Positions 44,560-52,918 of a DNA stretch of 64,000 nt are shown in pieces. Numbering within the stretch: the stretch's first letter is position 1; every line of letters starts with the position of its first letter. The DNA is taken from positions 186,001-250,000 of the forward strand of contig JBDWGH010000005.1 in NCBI GenBank assembly GCA_039975855.1. The letters run 5' to 3'. Under the pieces are notes generated by a model. That model saw nothing but the letters and a program-made list of their open reading frames with translations. It did not search any database and was not told the origin of the DNA. This DNA comes from Litorimonas sp039975855. GTDB taxonomy: Bacteria; Pseudomonadota; Alphaproteobacteria; Caulobacterales; Maricaulaceae. The position numbers and the translations under genes are program-made.

Positions 44560-44650
44560 ATGGTTAACAAAACTCCAGAAAACAGGATGTTGTCCTCAAT
44601 TCACACAACCTTAACTTGAATTTGGCGCTTATATAGTGTAGGTTAACCAT
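44560..44650. promoter_or_regulatory. Widely spaced inverted repeat ATGGTTAAC / GTTAACCAT
   Basis: ATGGTTAAC at 44560-44568 and GTTAACCAT at 44642-44650 are perfect 9-bp inverted copies about 73 bases apart. They lie upstream of the sigma-54-like promoter of the peptide gene, a distance suited to an enhancer-binding activator. The halves also contain TTAAC, a CtrA half-site. Speculative. Confidence 0.3.
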
Positions 44651-44685
44651 CATGCGCCCGAAATTGAGACATTTTCCTTGCGCTT

Positions 44686-44701
44686 TGGCATGAAAATGGC
44701 T
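44686..44701 (+). promoter_or_regulatory. Candidate sigma-54 promoter of the peptide gene
   Basis: TGGCATGAAAATGGCT fits the sigma-54 consensus TGGCAY-R-N4-TTGCW with one mismatch (G for T before GC); the GG and GC dinucleotides are at the required spacing. Transcription would start near 44712, giving a leader of about 74 bases before the peptide ATG. Confidence 0.5.
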
Positions 44702-44750
44702 TTTAATATTAGGTGCAGGATATGTGGGGACTGTACTGCAAGGGGTGGGG

Positions 44751-44777
44751 CCTTTGTAATTTTAAATTAAACAAAGG
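44751..44777 (+). promoter_or_regulatory. Hairpin sequestering the peptide gene's Shine-Dalgarno
   Basis: CCTTTGT (44751-44757) and ACAAAGG (44771-44777) are perfectly complementary around an AT-rich loop. The 3' arm contains the ribosome site AAAGGA that serves the ATG at 44786. Folding would hide it, suggesting translational control. Confidence 0.5.
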
Positions 44778-44785
44778 AAAAAGAC

Positions 44786-44854
44786 ATGCGTGAACTGTCT
44801 ACAGAAGAACTCGACGTCGTTGTTGGCGGAGAGCCAACTGTAATCGATCTTTAG
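44786..44854 (+). CDS. Double-glycine leader micropeptide (7-residue predicted product)
   Basis: A 22-residue peptide. Residues 1-15, MRELSTEELDVVVGG, match the double-glycine leader consensus position by position: Leu -12, Ser -11, Glu -8, Leu -7, Val -4, Gly -2 and Gly -1. After the predicted cut only EPTVIDL remains: acidic, without Cys, Ser or aromatic residues. AAAGGA lies seven bases before the ATG and a strong terminator 22 bases after the stop, so it is a monocistronic, deliberate gene. A PCAT lies upstream and a hybrid sensor kinase downstream. I infer a signalling peptide rather than a bacteriocin, since seven residues are very short for pore formation. Confidence 0.85.
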   Translation: MRELSTEELDVVVGGEPTVIDL

Positions 44855-44875
44855 TTCGATATACGATTATTACTT

Positions 44876-44902
44876 AACCCGCCGTCTAGGCGGGTTTTTT
44901 TT
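44876..44902 (+). terminator. Strong intrinsic terminator after the micropeptide gene
   Basis: AACCCGCC, loop GTCTA, GGCGGGTT followed by a run of eight T (44895-44902): a near-perfect terminator. It separates the peptide message from the kinase gene that follows. Confidence 0.9.
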
Positions 44903-44946
44903 GGCCATTCGTGTTCTGACCACTAAATTTTAAGACCTTTGAGGCA

Positions 44947-47727
44947 ATGTGTCCGCCTGGAGTTAACTTGGTCATGTTTTGCATTAAAATTTGCTGCAAA
45001 ATTTTTATAGTGATTACGGCCTTTGTTTTTGTAGGGGGGGCGTTAAGCACTAGCTATGCACAACCTCAAGGTGTTCAGTCGAATATAGATCCTCGTTTGA
45101 TACAAATTGCCGAAGAAATAGAACTTAGGGCACTTGGCCAACAAAACTTGGAGCTAAGGCAATCCCAACAAATATCACCTGAAGATGATCTCGCTATCCG
45201 CCGGATTGAAATGGCATCTCGTATTCAGACAGCAACATACTCAAAAAATGCCGACAAAATTCGAGCAGCTATCCGGGAATTCGAAGAGTTTGACGAAGGA
45301 AACTCCTCGCCGTCACTTAACCTTATTGTCGATATGTATACGCGATACGTGAGTCTGTACGATTCAAACACAAGCTTTGAAGACCGACTAAATGATATTG
45401 CGCGATTCGAATCCACAGGAAGTTGGTTGGAAAGGTATTTTGCCTTGAGATTGTCTGCTCATCTTTATGCAGCGGTCAATCAAAGACAAGCTGCGCTGCA
45501 AAAATCTCAATACGCGTTTCAACTCATACCGAAAGTCGAGACGCAAGATCCATATACCAAATTTGCGAGAGCGGATATTGCCTCTAAGCTCGCCCAATTA
45601 CACACGATGCAGGGAAACATCGATTTTGCTATCTCAAATTCTATCGAATATCTTCAAATCACAAAGGGTGAGAGCGACCCTCAAACTGAAAGTGACTTAC
45701 TAAATAATTTAGTTTTCGTGCACGCTTTAAGCAGAGATCACGTAGCTCTAGAATATTTGAGCGAACAACTCCTTGTGATTACTGAACTATCACCCGCATC
45801 CATCATAGGATTGTCAGAGTTCCGAGTGGCCCAAGCCGCTAACATGGCTGGAAATTATGATAAGGGTTTGAAATATTCTACATTAGCTATCCGTAAATCC
45901 GACCATCCAGGCGTCCTGTTACAAGCAAAGATAAATCACGCAATCGCCTTGGCTGGAAAAGGTTTAAAGTCAGAGGCACTCAATTTTGCGAGAGACGCGG
46001 GTGTAAATTTGGAGGAGAGTTACCTACTTCGCGACGAAGCGCGGCGTGATGTTTTGTATCTTGGTTTTCTAATCGCTCTCGGAACAGATGAGCTTTTAGC
46101 TCGTGACCTCTACAATAGACAATTGGACGTAACAGCTCAGAAATTCTTAGCGAACAGCTCTCGTGATACCACGGCGATGGTAGCTGAATTAGAAAACTCT
46201 AGGGAACGCCAGATCGAACGCGAAAAAGCCGCAGCCCGTGAAACGCGATTGCAAGCCCTTACAATTGATCGGCAAAAGAAACTGAACCGTACACTGATTG
46301 CGCTTTCTATATTCTTGGCTTTGGGAACCTTATCCGCAATTTTGTTCATTCGATATCGTGAAAAAATTGTCCGCAAGCTCGAAATAAAGACTGTCGAGGC
46401 CGCCTCCGCGGAAAAGCTAAAAACTGAATTCCTGGGTATGATTTCACATGAATTGCGCACCCCGCTAAATGGCATTATCGGGATCTCCGACTTCCTCGCC
46501 AATTATCACGAAGACCCCGACATTCGGGAAAAAACAGGCATTGTCCTGCGCAGTGGTAATGAGCTTCTTTCCGTTGTTGAGTCTCTTACAGATATGGCGC
46601 GTTTAGATGCCGGGCAATTGAAGCTTGCGCCCCATGATGCAGATTTGTCTCTGTCACTTGCCGAAGTCCCTGACCTCTGGCTCGGTAAAGCCGAAGAGAA
46701 AGGTTTGGTTTTCACACACTTTATCGATCCTGCGATTGCAGTTCATAACGTCGACGAAGACAGAATGTTGCAATGCCTAAATATTCTTTTGGAGAACGCT
46801 GTAAGATTCACAGAATCAGGCCGCATACATTTACACATTACCGGACAGAATGCCGAACAAGATGGCTTGACGGGTTTAACCGCAATTGTAGCAGATACCG
46901 GGCAAGGCATGAATGACGTCGTCCAATCTCGTCTCTTCAAACCCTTTATGCAGGCGGATACGAGCCGTAAGCGCACCCACATGGGAACAGGCCTTAATCT
47001 AGCAATTGCATATGCTTTGGCGAAAATGATGGGCGGAAACCTAACCGTCAACAGTCGAGAGGGCCGGGGGTCTGAGTTTAAGCTGGATATCCCTCTTGCG
47101 GATTCTACAGGTAATGTTGAGAAAATTGAGTCAGTCCTGAAGGAAGAAACTTTCTCAAAACCTTTCGAAGACACGCCTGTTTTCGCGGATCTCCCGATAT
47201 TAGATATTCCTGTTTTGGACGGACCAGATGCTCCGCAGCGTGAAGTCATTGATCTTATGAAGCCTAATCCCGGGTTTCCGAGTTTACATGACGTTGAGGA
47301 ATTGGTTCTCCCCACCCCAAAAGATGGGCAACAGCGCATACTCGTCGTAGATGATGTGGATTCCAATCGTGATGTCCTGAGGCTTATTCTGGAATCCCAA
47401 GGGCATCTTTGTAGTGAAGCGGCGGATGGTTTTGCTGCATTGTCCAAGCTGGAGCGCCAGAATTTCGATGTCATGGTTTTGGATATTCATATGACGCCGT
47501 TGGACGGCGTGGAAACCTTGCACCGCTTGCGGGGGTCCGGAGAGTCTTATGCCAATATCCCGGTCGTTGCGCTGACAGCCGATAATGCAGCCAGCACGAA
47601 TGCCGCCTGTATGGACGCGGGCGCTGATCTGTTTTTAACGAAACCTGTCCGCCAAGACGATTTGCTGCGCGCTATCAGCTACCTCAGCCAAACGCAGAGC
47701 ACTCGTATTCTTAGCCAGCAAGGCTAG
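44947..47727 (+). CDS. Hybrid histidine kinase with large helical-repeat (TPR-like) sensor region
   Basis: A 926-residue protein (917 if it starts at ATG 44974). An N-terminal signal sequence ends near SYA|QPQ. Residues about 40-440 are helical repeats resembling TPRs, probably periplasmic, and a charged coiled coil leads to one membrane helix (about 452-474). The kinase core has His501 in 'SHELRTPLNG', an N-box in 'ILLENAVRFTESG' and 'DTGQGM'. A C-terminal receiver has Asp846 in 'MVLDIHMTPLDG'. There is no DNA-binding output, so an HPt and response regulator must lie elsewhere. The sensor half is more AT-rich than the kinase half. Inferred receptor for the adjacent peptide. Confidence 0.9.
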   Translation: MCPPGVNLVMFCIKICCKIFIVITAFVFVGGALSTSYAQPQGVQSNIDPRLIQIAEEIELRALGQQNLELRQSQQISPEDDLAIRRIEMASRIQTATYSKNADKIRAAIREFEEFDEGNSSPSLNLIVDMYTRYVSLYDSNTSFEDRLNDIARFESTGSWLERYFALRLSAHLYAAVNQRQAALQKSQYAFQLIPKVETQDPYTKFARADIASKLAQLHTMQGNIDFAISNSIEYLQITKGESDPQTESDLLNNLVFVHALSRDHVALEYLSEQLLVITELSPASIIGLSEFRVAQAANMAGNYDKGLKYSTLAIRKSDHPGVLLQAKINHAIALAGKGLKSEALNFARDAGVNLEESYLLRDEARRDVLYLGFLIALGTDELLARDLYNRQLDVTAQKFLANSSRDTTAMVAELENSRERQIEREKAAARETRLQALTIDRQKKLNRTLIALSIFLALGTLSAILFIRYREKIVRKLEIKTVEAASAEKLKTEFLGMISHELRTPLNGIIGISDFLANYHEDPDIREKTGIVLRSGNELLSVVESLTDMARLDAGQLKLAPHDADLSLSLAEVPDLWLGKAEEKGLVFTHFIDPAIAVHNVDEDRMLQCLNILLENAVRFTESGRIHLHITGQNAEQDGLTGLTAIVADTGQGMNDVVQSRLFKPFMQADTSRKRTHMGTGLNLAIAYALAKMMGGNLTVNSREGRGSEFKLDIPLADSTGNVEKIESVLKEETFSKPFEDTPVFADLPILDIPVLDGPDAPQREVIDLMKPNPGFPSLHDVEELVLPTPKDGQQRILVVDDVDSNRDVLRLILESQGHLCSEAADGFAALSKLERQNFDVMVLDIHMTPLDGVETLHRLRGSGESYANIPVVALTADNAASTNAACMDAGADLFLTKPVRQDDLLRAISYLSQTQSTRILSQQG

Positions 47728-47731
47728 GGCT

Positions 47732-49501
47732 TTACCAGCTTCCGCCGCCACCTCCGCCGCCGCCGCCGCCGGAAAAACCGCCTCCGCCAGAGAAACTGCT
47801 GCCACTTGAGGATCCGCTACTGCTCGTTTGAACCGGCCGCGCTGATGCCACGCCAGACGACAGAGATTTGACCATATCCCGAGACATGCTGCCGACACCG
47901 CCACGGCCAAATCCGCCTCCGCGATAACTATTGTAATAGCTAGGGTTATAGTCTTGTGCGACAACAGGCAGGGTCTTTTCAAAATGCTTAGTCCAAGGTT
48001 TCTCCACACCCAAGGCCACCGCATAGGGTAGAAAGGCCTCATAACGCTCGACAGTCATGGGCGGAACACGGTCTGTTCCGATTTCCGCTGAATTGAGCCG
48101 CAGTTTTTCGGCAGTTTCCAAATAGAGTTTAAAACCTTCAATTTCGGACGTGATCTGCGCACCCTTTTTTGTTGGAGCTGGCATCAGGAACATGAAGAGG
48201 AAATTGACTAAAATGAGACCCGCGACGAGTCCCCAAAAGGCGAAGGTTGACGGCGTCGAAAAGGAACTAAAAATAGCAATCATGCCAATGACGGTCAGAC
48301 CGATGCCCATAAAAATATATTTGCCGTTCAGTTTGAGGTAGTCTTTTGAGTAGGCTTTGTTGAGGTGGCTCTGAAAGTACAGATTGGCTGTATGAAACCG
48401 ACTATTGGGCTTTTTTTTCCGCAAAACCACAGCCCTCATTTTTGTCTTAAAGAGCTTATCAAAAAGAAGTCTTTCCTCAGGGTTTAGCAGTGCGTCGGCA
48501 TATTCTGACCGAGGCAATGGCGTCAAAGTCGTTTGCTTTTTTGTGACACTAATTTCGATACGCTTTTTGATAGCGAGGCTGAGCAAGGTCGAGATAAGGG
48601 GGTCATCGCCTTTCAGGCCTTTATTCAAAATGCGGTGAGCGGCGGCAGCAGAGTAATTTTTCGGGGCTTCATAACGCGCAAAGACGGGTGGCTTGACTGG
48701 ATCGCGCCCGACTTTGGACCAATTCAAAAAATAGAACGCCAATACCGCTGGAGAGACGAATGCTAGGCCAACCAACGCCCCATTGGCGCGCCACCATCTT
48801 GCACTGGCTTCTGCTGGGGAGAGTGGGTCAAAGACGCCCTTTTCAAAACCAGCCGAAATCGTAACGCCTTCATAGGGACCGACGGGGGTATTCGCAGAAA
48901 ACTCTAAGATGTTGTCCGTTTCCGTGAGGGTGATGTCATTATCCGTTCGGCCAAACGCACCGCTATAGGCTGCGGTCTGCTTCGGAGAGGCGCCGTCTGG
49001 AAAAATAAATCGGCCCGTCAGTTCTTGTACAGGCATGTTCCAATATTCGCCCCAAACATTCCACCGAACTTCATCGAGATCGTCGAATCTAACCACCCAA
49101 TCATCAGATTCATATTCTAAGACATATCGCTGCAAACCGTCTTCCAAAAAGACATCGGAGCGGCCCAATCGCCAAATGAAAGTGCCGCTATCGCCGGTGT
49201 TTGTGACGGTTTCCGGTACACCGTTTCGCGTGGCTAAAGTTAGACGGTAGTTTTTTCGATATGTAATCGCACCTTCACGAACCTTCCCCGGAAGTTCCCG
49301 AAAAATACCGCGTTTCTCCGCCCAACCAGGTTTAAAATAGTCAATCTCTTCACGTATTTTCAAACTGCCATCTTTGTCAAAAGTGACCGTTATATCCGCG
49401 CGGGCAATATGTTCTTTAGTCGTGTCCTGGGCGAAGCCGGCGGCGCTTACGGCCCACAATAAAAAAACCAGTAGCGCTTGGAATAAAAAGCTACGACGCA
49501 T
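47732..49501 (-). CDS. DUF2207 membrane protein
   Basis: A 589-residue protein with a signal peptide (cleavage near AGFA|QD). An extracytoplasmic DUF2207 region follows ('ITVTFDKDGSLKIREEIDYF', 'GIFRELPGK'), then a helix near residue 255, two helices near 400-445, and a tail that becomes nearly all Gly and Ser (ending GGGGSW). DUF2207 proteins are commonly encoded next to LemA, as here, with a one-base overlap; function unknown. Convergent with the sensor kinase gene, only four bases between stops. Confidence 0.88.
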   Translation of the reverse strand: MRRSFLFQALLVFLLWAVSAAGFAQDTTKEHIARADITVTFDKDGSLKIREEIDYFKPGWAEKRGIFRELPGKVREGAITYRKNYRLTLATRNGVPETVTNTGDSGTFIWRLGRSDVFLEDGLQRYVLEYESDDWVVRFDDLDEVRWNVWGEYWNMPVQELTGRFIFPDGASPKQTAAYSGAFGRTDNDITLTETDNILEFSANTPVGPYEGVTISAGFEKGVFDPLSPAEASARWWRANGALVGLAFVSPAVLAFYFLNWSKVGRDPVKPPVFARYEAPKNYSAAAAHRILNKGLKGDDPLISTLLSLAIKKRIEISVTKKQTTLTPLPRSEYADALLNPEERLLFDKLFKTKMRAVVLRKKKPNSRFHTANLYFQSHLNKAYSKDYLKLNGKYIFMGIGLTVIGMIAIFSSFSTPSTFAFWGLVAGLILVNFLFMFLMPAPTKKGAQITSEIEGFKLYLETAEKLRLNSAEIGTDRVPPMTVERYEAFLPYAVALGVEKPWTKHFEKTLPVVAQDYNPSYYNSYRGGGFGRGGVGSMSRDMVKSLSSGVASARPVQTSSSGSSSGSSFSGGGGFSGGGGGGGGGGSW

Positions 49502-50058
49502 TAGTCGAAACTCACATCTGGCGCGGCGTAGTCAGCGGGTTCAATTTCGAAGAACGGCTGCACATGAAAACCAAATGGCCCAGCCACCAAATTTGACGGC
49601 ACGCTTTTGACCTTAATGTTCATTTCTCGAACAGCCCCATTATAAAACCGTCTGGCCATTTCGATTTTGTCTTCAGTGTCAGAGAGTTCATTTTGCAGAT
49701 CTAGAAAGTTCTGATTAGATTTCAATTCAGGATAATCTTCTTTGAGTGCCAATAGTTTAGGGGTTTGAGCCGCAACGGAATATTCTGCGGCGCCGCGTTG
49801 ATTGACGTTATTGCCTGCAGTCAATGCCGCATTGCGGGCCTCAACGACTTCGCGAAACACATCTCGCTCATGTTTAGCGTAGCCTTTAATGACGTCTACT
49901 AGCCGTGGGATAAGGTCCGATCGACGTTTGAGTTGGACTTCGATATCCGACCACCCATTTTGTACCAGCGCGCGTTTCTGCACGAGAGTGTTGTAAATCA
50001 AAACAACTCCCACAATCAGCAGGGCGAGAATGATAAGGAGTATAATAAGACCAGACAT
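49501..50058 (-). CDS. LemA family protein
   Basis: A 185-residue protein with an N-terminal membrane helix (residues 3-22) and a long helical domain. 'YNTLVQKRALVQNGWSDIEVQLKRRSDLIPRLVDVIKGYAKHE' is the LemA signature, cited here by its flanks YNTLV and DLIPRLV. LemA proteins are membrane-anchored helical bundles of poorly known role, often paired with DUF2207 proteins. I chose ATG 50058, which gives the family start; an in-frame TTG at 50094 adds 12 residues. Its stop overlaps the DUF2207 start by one base. Confidence 0.92.
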   Translation of the reverse strand: MSGLIILLIILALLIVGVVLIYNTLVQKRALVQNGWSDIEVQLKRRSDLIPRLVDVIKGYAKHERDVFREVVEARNAALTAGNNVNQRGAAEYSVAAQTPKLLALKEDYPELKSNQNFLDLQNELSDTEDKIEMARRFYNGAVREMNIKVKSVPSNLVAGPFGFHVQPFFEIEPADYAAPDVSFD

Positions 50059-50105
50059 ACACTGGGCATAAAGCCATACCCTTAGGCTTTGCAAGTCTTC
50101 AACAG

Positions 50106-50966
50106 TCAGTCTTCGAGGGTGCTCAGAGGGTGACGTCCATCGACCATTCCCATGAAAGGCGGATGAATCGAATAACCGACAAGGGCACGCATTTGTGACG
50201 ACATCCGCCTGACCGTCGATTTAGAGAGCTCCAACAAATAATTTTCCTGCTGGCGCATATAAACTTCACAATATTGATGGGTGACCGCAAAGCGGGCTTT
50301 TTCGGATTTGTTGTGGCCGCCGCCGTGCCAAGTTGTTCCAAGAAAGACCACGACTGATCCCGCTGGCATGATGGCCGGAATGGCGTCGGTTCGGTTTGGT
50401 AATTTGTCGGCGTCCCAGTTATGGCTTCCAGGCACAATCACTGTCGATCCGTTTTCAGCTGTGAAGTCGTCAATCGCCCAAACTGTTCCTACGCCTAGCG
50501 GGGGGCGGGGGCGCGGTATTCTATAAAATGCATCGTCAAAGTGGAGCGCCTGTGGAGCCTCGCCGGGCTGGATATTAATAATCTGACTTTGCGATAATAA
50601 ATAGTTTGGCAGAAACAGCCGATCGAGCAGACCAAGAACACGAGGGTGTTCGGCCAAATCGTCAAGCGTTCTGGTCTTTGAGAGAACATTATAGACTCGC
50701 TGCGTTTGAACGCCTTCGAAAGAATTCCGCCCAGTGTGGTTGAGCAAGGGCAATCCGCTGGACCTAATTGCCGCGCATTGTTCCGTAGATAGAAGATCTT
50801 TAATGATCACATATCCGTCTCGCATCAGCGTGTCGAAATCGTCACGGATTTCAGCTGTATCGCGCTCCGGGCCGACTTTCAGGGCCTGGTATGTTCCTGC
50901 GTGATCTTTAGTCCCATAAGATTTCATGTCTTTAGCGTCGGAAAATTCTGGAGGCGTCTGGGTCAT
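50106..50966 (-). CDS. Phytanoyl-CoA dioxygenase family protein
   Basis: A 286-residue Fe(II)/2-oxoglutarate oxygenase. The iron ligands are the H-x-D of 'ALHFDDAFYR' (near residue 140) and the His in 'TTWHGGGHNKS', with the 2-oxoglutarate Arg shortly after ('KARFAV'). 'GTVWAIDDFTAENGSTVIVPGSH' is typical of the family. Substrate unknown; members hydroxylate lipids and small molecules. No obvious operon partner. Confidence 0.88.
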   Translation of the reverse strand: MTQTPPEFSDAKDMKSYGTKDHAGTYQALKVGPERDTAEIRDDFDTLMRDGYVIIKDLLSTEQCAAIRSSGLPLLNHTGRNSFEGVQTQRVYNVLSKTRTLDDLAEHPRVLGLLDRLFLPNYLLSQSQIINIQPGEAPQALHFDDAFYRIPRPRPPLGVGTVWAIDDFTAENGSTVIVPGSHNWDADKLPNRTDAIPAIMPAGSVVVFLGTTWHGGGHNKSEKARFAVTHQYCEVYMRQQENYLLELSKSTVRRMSSQMRALVGYSIHPPFMGMVDGRHPLSTLED

Positions 50967-51049
50967 ACAGTCACCTTAGCGTGGAATTACCTGAAAACCG
51001 CAAAGAAATTTCGAACGTCGAATTGCACTGACGAATTTATCTGGGGTGA

Positions 51050-51358
51050 CTAGGCCTTGCAGCCTTTGCGGCGATAGGCTTCGCGAACCGCTTGCCGCTC
51101 GTCCCGCAAATTGCTTTCATCTCGCGTACGCGGTTTACCGGCCCAAGGCGATCCGGAGGCTTGGCGTAATTCTTCCATGCCGCGATCATTTTCAAACTCA
51201 ACGCCCCGAACGGAGGCGGCATAGTCCTGAGCGGCCACCAAGCTTCGCAAGTTGTCACAATCCTCGAAAGCATAATCTTCTGGTGAGGCTGTTGCACAAC
51301 CAGATGCCAGAACGGCCACTGGCAATAAAACAGGTGCGTATAAAAGAGTTTTCATCAT
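51050..51358 (-). CDS. Small hypothetical lipoprotein
   Basis: A 102-residue protein with a lipoprotein signal ending in LASGC (Cys at residue 21). The mature part is short, charged and mostly helical, with cysteines in 'FEDCDNL' and at the third residue from the end (CKA) that could pair. I recognise no family. The gene starts 62 bases from the divergent SDR gene. Confidence 0.65.
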   Translation of the reverse strand: MMKTLLYAPVLLPVAVLASGCATASPEDYAFEDCDNLRSLVAAQDYAASVRGVEFENDRGMEELRQASGSPWAGKPRTRDESNLRDERQAVREAYRRKGCKA

Positions 51359-51419
51359 GAGGCTTTTAGAACCCGTTCCGCTGGGCTAGGTCAAATTAGA
51401 ATTTAGTTAGGAGAGCGCG

Positions 51420-52208
51420 TTGAAACGAACCATGTTGATTACCGGTGCATCTGCGGGTCTAGGCGCGGCACTGGCCCGTGAATATGCACAGCGAGGTTGG
51501 GATCTTGTTTTGCTTGCGCGCCGAGAAGAGCGGTTGAATACGCTCGCCGCAGAACTGAACACCGCCCATGGTACGCAATGCCGTGTAATCGCCGCTGACT
51601 TGTTCTCTGAAACAGCTGTGCCAGATTTGATGTCCGCTCTGGACGGGTCCCAAATTGACGGCCTGATCAACAATGCGGGTTATGGTCACCCAGGCACTTT
51701 TTTGTCCAGCGATTGGGAAGATCACCGCCGCTTCAATCATTTGATGAGTGTCGTGCCGGTTGAGCTAACCCGCGCGCTTTTACCTGCGATGGTCGACAGA
51801 GGTTTTGGGCGCGTTATGCAAGTCGCCAGTCTCGCCGGACACATGCCAGGGTCAAAGGGTCATACGCTTTATGCTGCGGTGAAGGCCTACCTTATTAAAT
51901 TCTCAGAAAGCTTAAACACTGAAATGGGCGGGACGGGCGTTCATGTCTCGGCACTTTGCCCAGGGTTTGTCCTAACCGAATTTCATGATGTGAACGGAAC
52001 ACGAGAAGGCATTAACAGCCTGCCCAATTTTATGGTGATGAAAGCCGATGTGTGTGCACATCTTGCGGCGGACGCTTTGGAAGCCAATAAGGCCGTCTTT
52101 ATTTCTGGACGGGTTAATCGCTTCCTCGCGCGCCTCAATCGTTGGGTGCCTTGGCTAGGCCGTAAAGTGATGAACTCCGGCTCCGGCCGCTATCGAAAGA
52201 CTGACTAA
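51420..52208 (+). CDS. Short-chain dehydrogenase/reductase
   Basis: A 262-residue NAD(P)-dependent SDR. The cofactor motif TGASAGLG is near residue 8-15, NNAG in 'GLINNAGYG', and the catalytic Ser and Tyr-x-x-x-Lys in 'VASLAGHMPGSKGHTLYAAVK'. The start is a TTG at 51420 with AGGAG six bases upstream; a later ATG would cut into the Rossmann strand. The stop overlaps the pyrF ATG by one base. Substrate unknown. Confidence 0.9.
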   Translation: MKRTMLITGASAGLGAALAREYAQRGWDLVLLARREERLNTLAAELNTAHGTQCRVIAADLFSETAVPDLMSALDGSQIDGLINNAGYGHPGTFLSSDWEDHRRFNHLMSVVPVELTRALLPAMVDRGFGRVMQVASLAGHMPGSKGHTLYAAVKAYLIKFSESLNTEMGGTGVHVSALCPGFVLTEFHDVNGTREGINSLPNFMVMKADVCAHLAADALEANKAVFISGRVNRFLARLNRWVPWLGRKVMNSGSGRYRKTD

Positions 52209-52915
52209 TGTCCACTAGTGAAACTAAAAACAGTGATCCGCGATGTTTTGTTGCGCTTGACCTGCCTAGCGTGGCTGAGGCCGAAGCTATGGTCGAAACG
52301 CTCGGCGATGCTGTAGATAGTTATAAAATCGGGCTTCAGCTTCTTCCCATTGGCGGCGTAGAATTGGGCCAAAGGCTGAAGGCGCTAGGAAAAAACGTCT
52401 TCTATGATTTCAAATTTCACGACATTGGCGCGACTGTTGAAAAAGCGACCCGATCGATTGCAGGATTAAATGCGGATTTATTGACAGTCCATGCCCGCCC
52501 AGATGTGATGCAATCTGCCGTAAGAGGACGAGGGGGGTCGTCACTAAAAATCCTTGGCGTGACGGTATTGACGTCGCTCGACCAACAGGCACTTAACGCG
52601 ATTGGTTATAATGATAATGCGGAAAGCCTGGTCATGCGCCGCGTTGAACAAGCATTAAAGGCGGGCATTGATGGTGTTGTTTCATCGCCGCTAGAAGCCG
52701 CCGCCATTCGCGCAGCGGTCCCAGATAGTTTCTTAGTGGTCACGCCAGGCGTCCGTCCAAAAGGCGCTGATGCAGGCGATCAAAAACGGATTGCTACACC
52801 GTCCAGTGCTTTGGAATCCGGTGCAACCCATCTGGTGATTGGCCGCCCGATTACACAAGCAGATGATCCTCGTTCAGCGGCGATCGCCATCGCGAAAGAG
52901 ATGCGCGGCAATTAA
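52208..52915 (+). CDS. pyrF: Orotidine 5'-phosphate decarboxylase
   Basis: A 235-residue TIM-barrel enzyme that converts OMP to UMP, the last step of de novo pyrimidine synthesis. The catalytic D-x-K-x-x-D is in 'YDFKFHDIGATV', and 'VTPGVRP' with 'LVIGRPITQADDP' are the phosphate-binding loops. Its ATG overlaps the SDR stop (TAATG). Convergent with the next gene, three bases apart. Confidence 0.97.
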   Translation: MSTSETKNSDPRCFVALDLPSVAEAEAMVETLGDAVDSYKIGLQLLPIGGVELGQRLKALGKNVFYDFKFHDIGATVEKATRSIAGLNADLLTVHARPDVMQSAVRGRGGSSLKILGVTVLTSLDQQALNAIGYNDNAESLVMRRVEQALKAGIDGVVSSPLEAAAIRAAVPDSFLVVTPGVRPKGADAGDQKRIATPSSALESGATHLVIGRPITQADDPRSAAIAIAKEMRGN

Positions 52916-52918
52916 AGC

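Noticed and set aside
44720..44750. G-quadruplex in the micropeptide leader
   Set aside because: Only three GGGG runs are present and the first is separated by a long loop; a stable four-run quadruplex is not supported.
46743..47474. 243-codon minus-strand ORF inside the sensor kinase gene
   Set aside because: Antisense to the HATPase and receiver domains, with shadow-like Ser/Arg/Pro composition.
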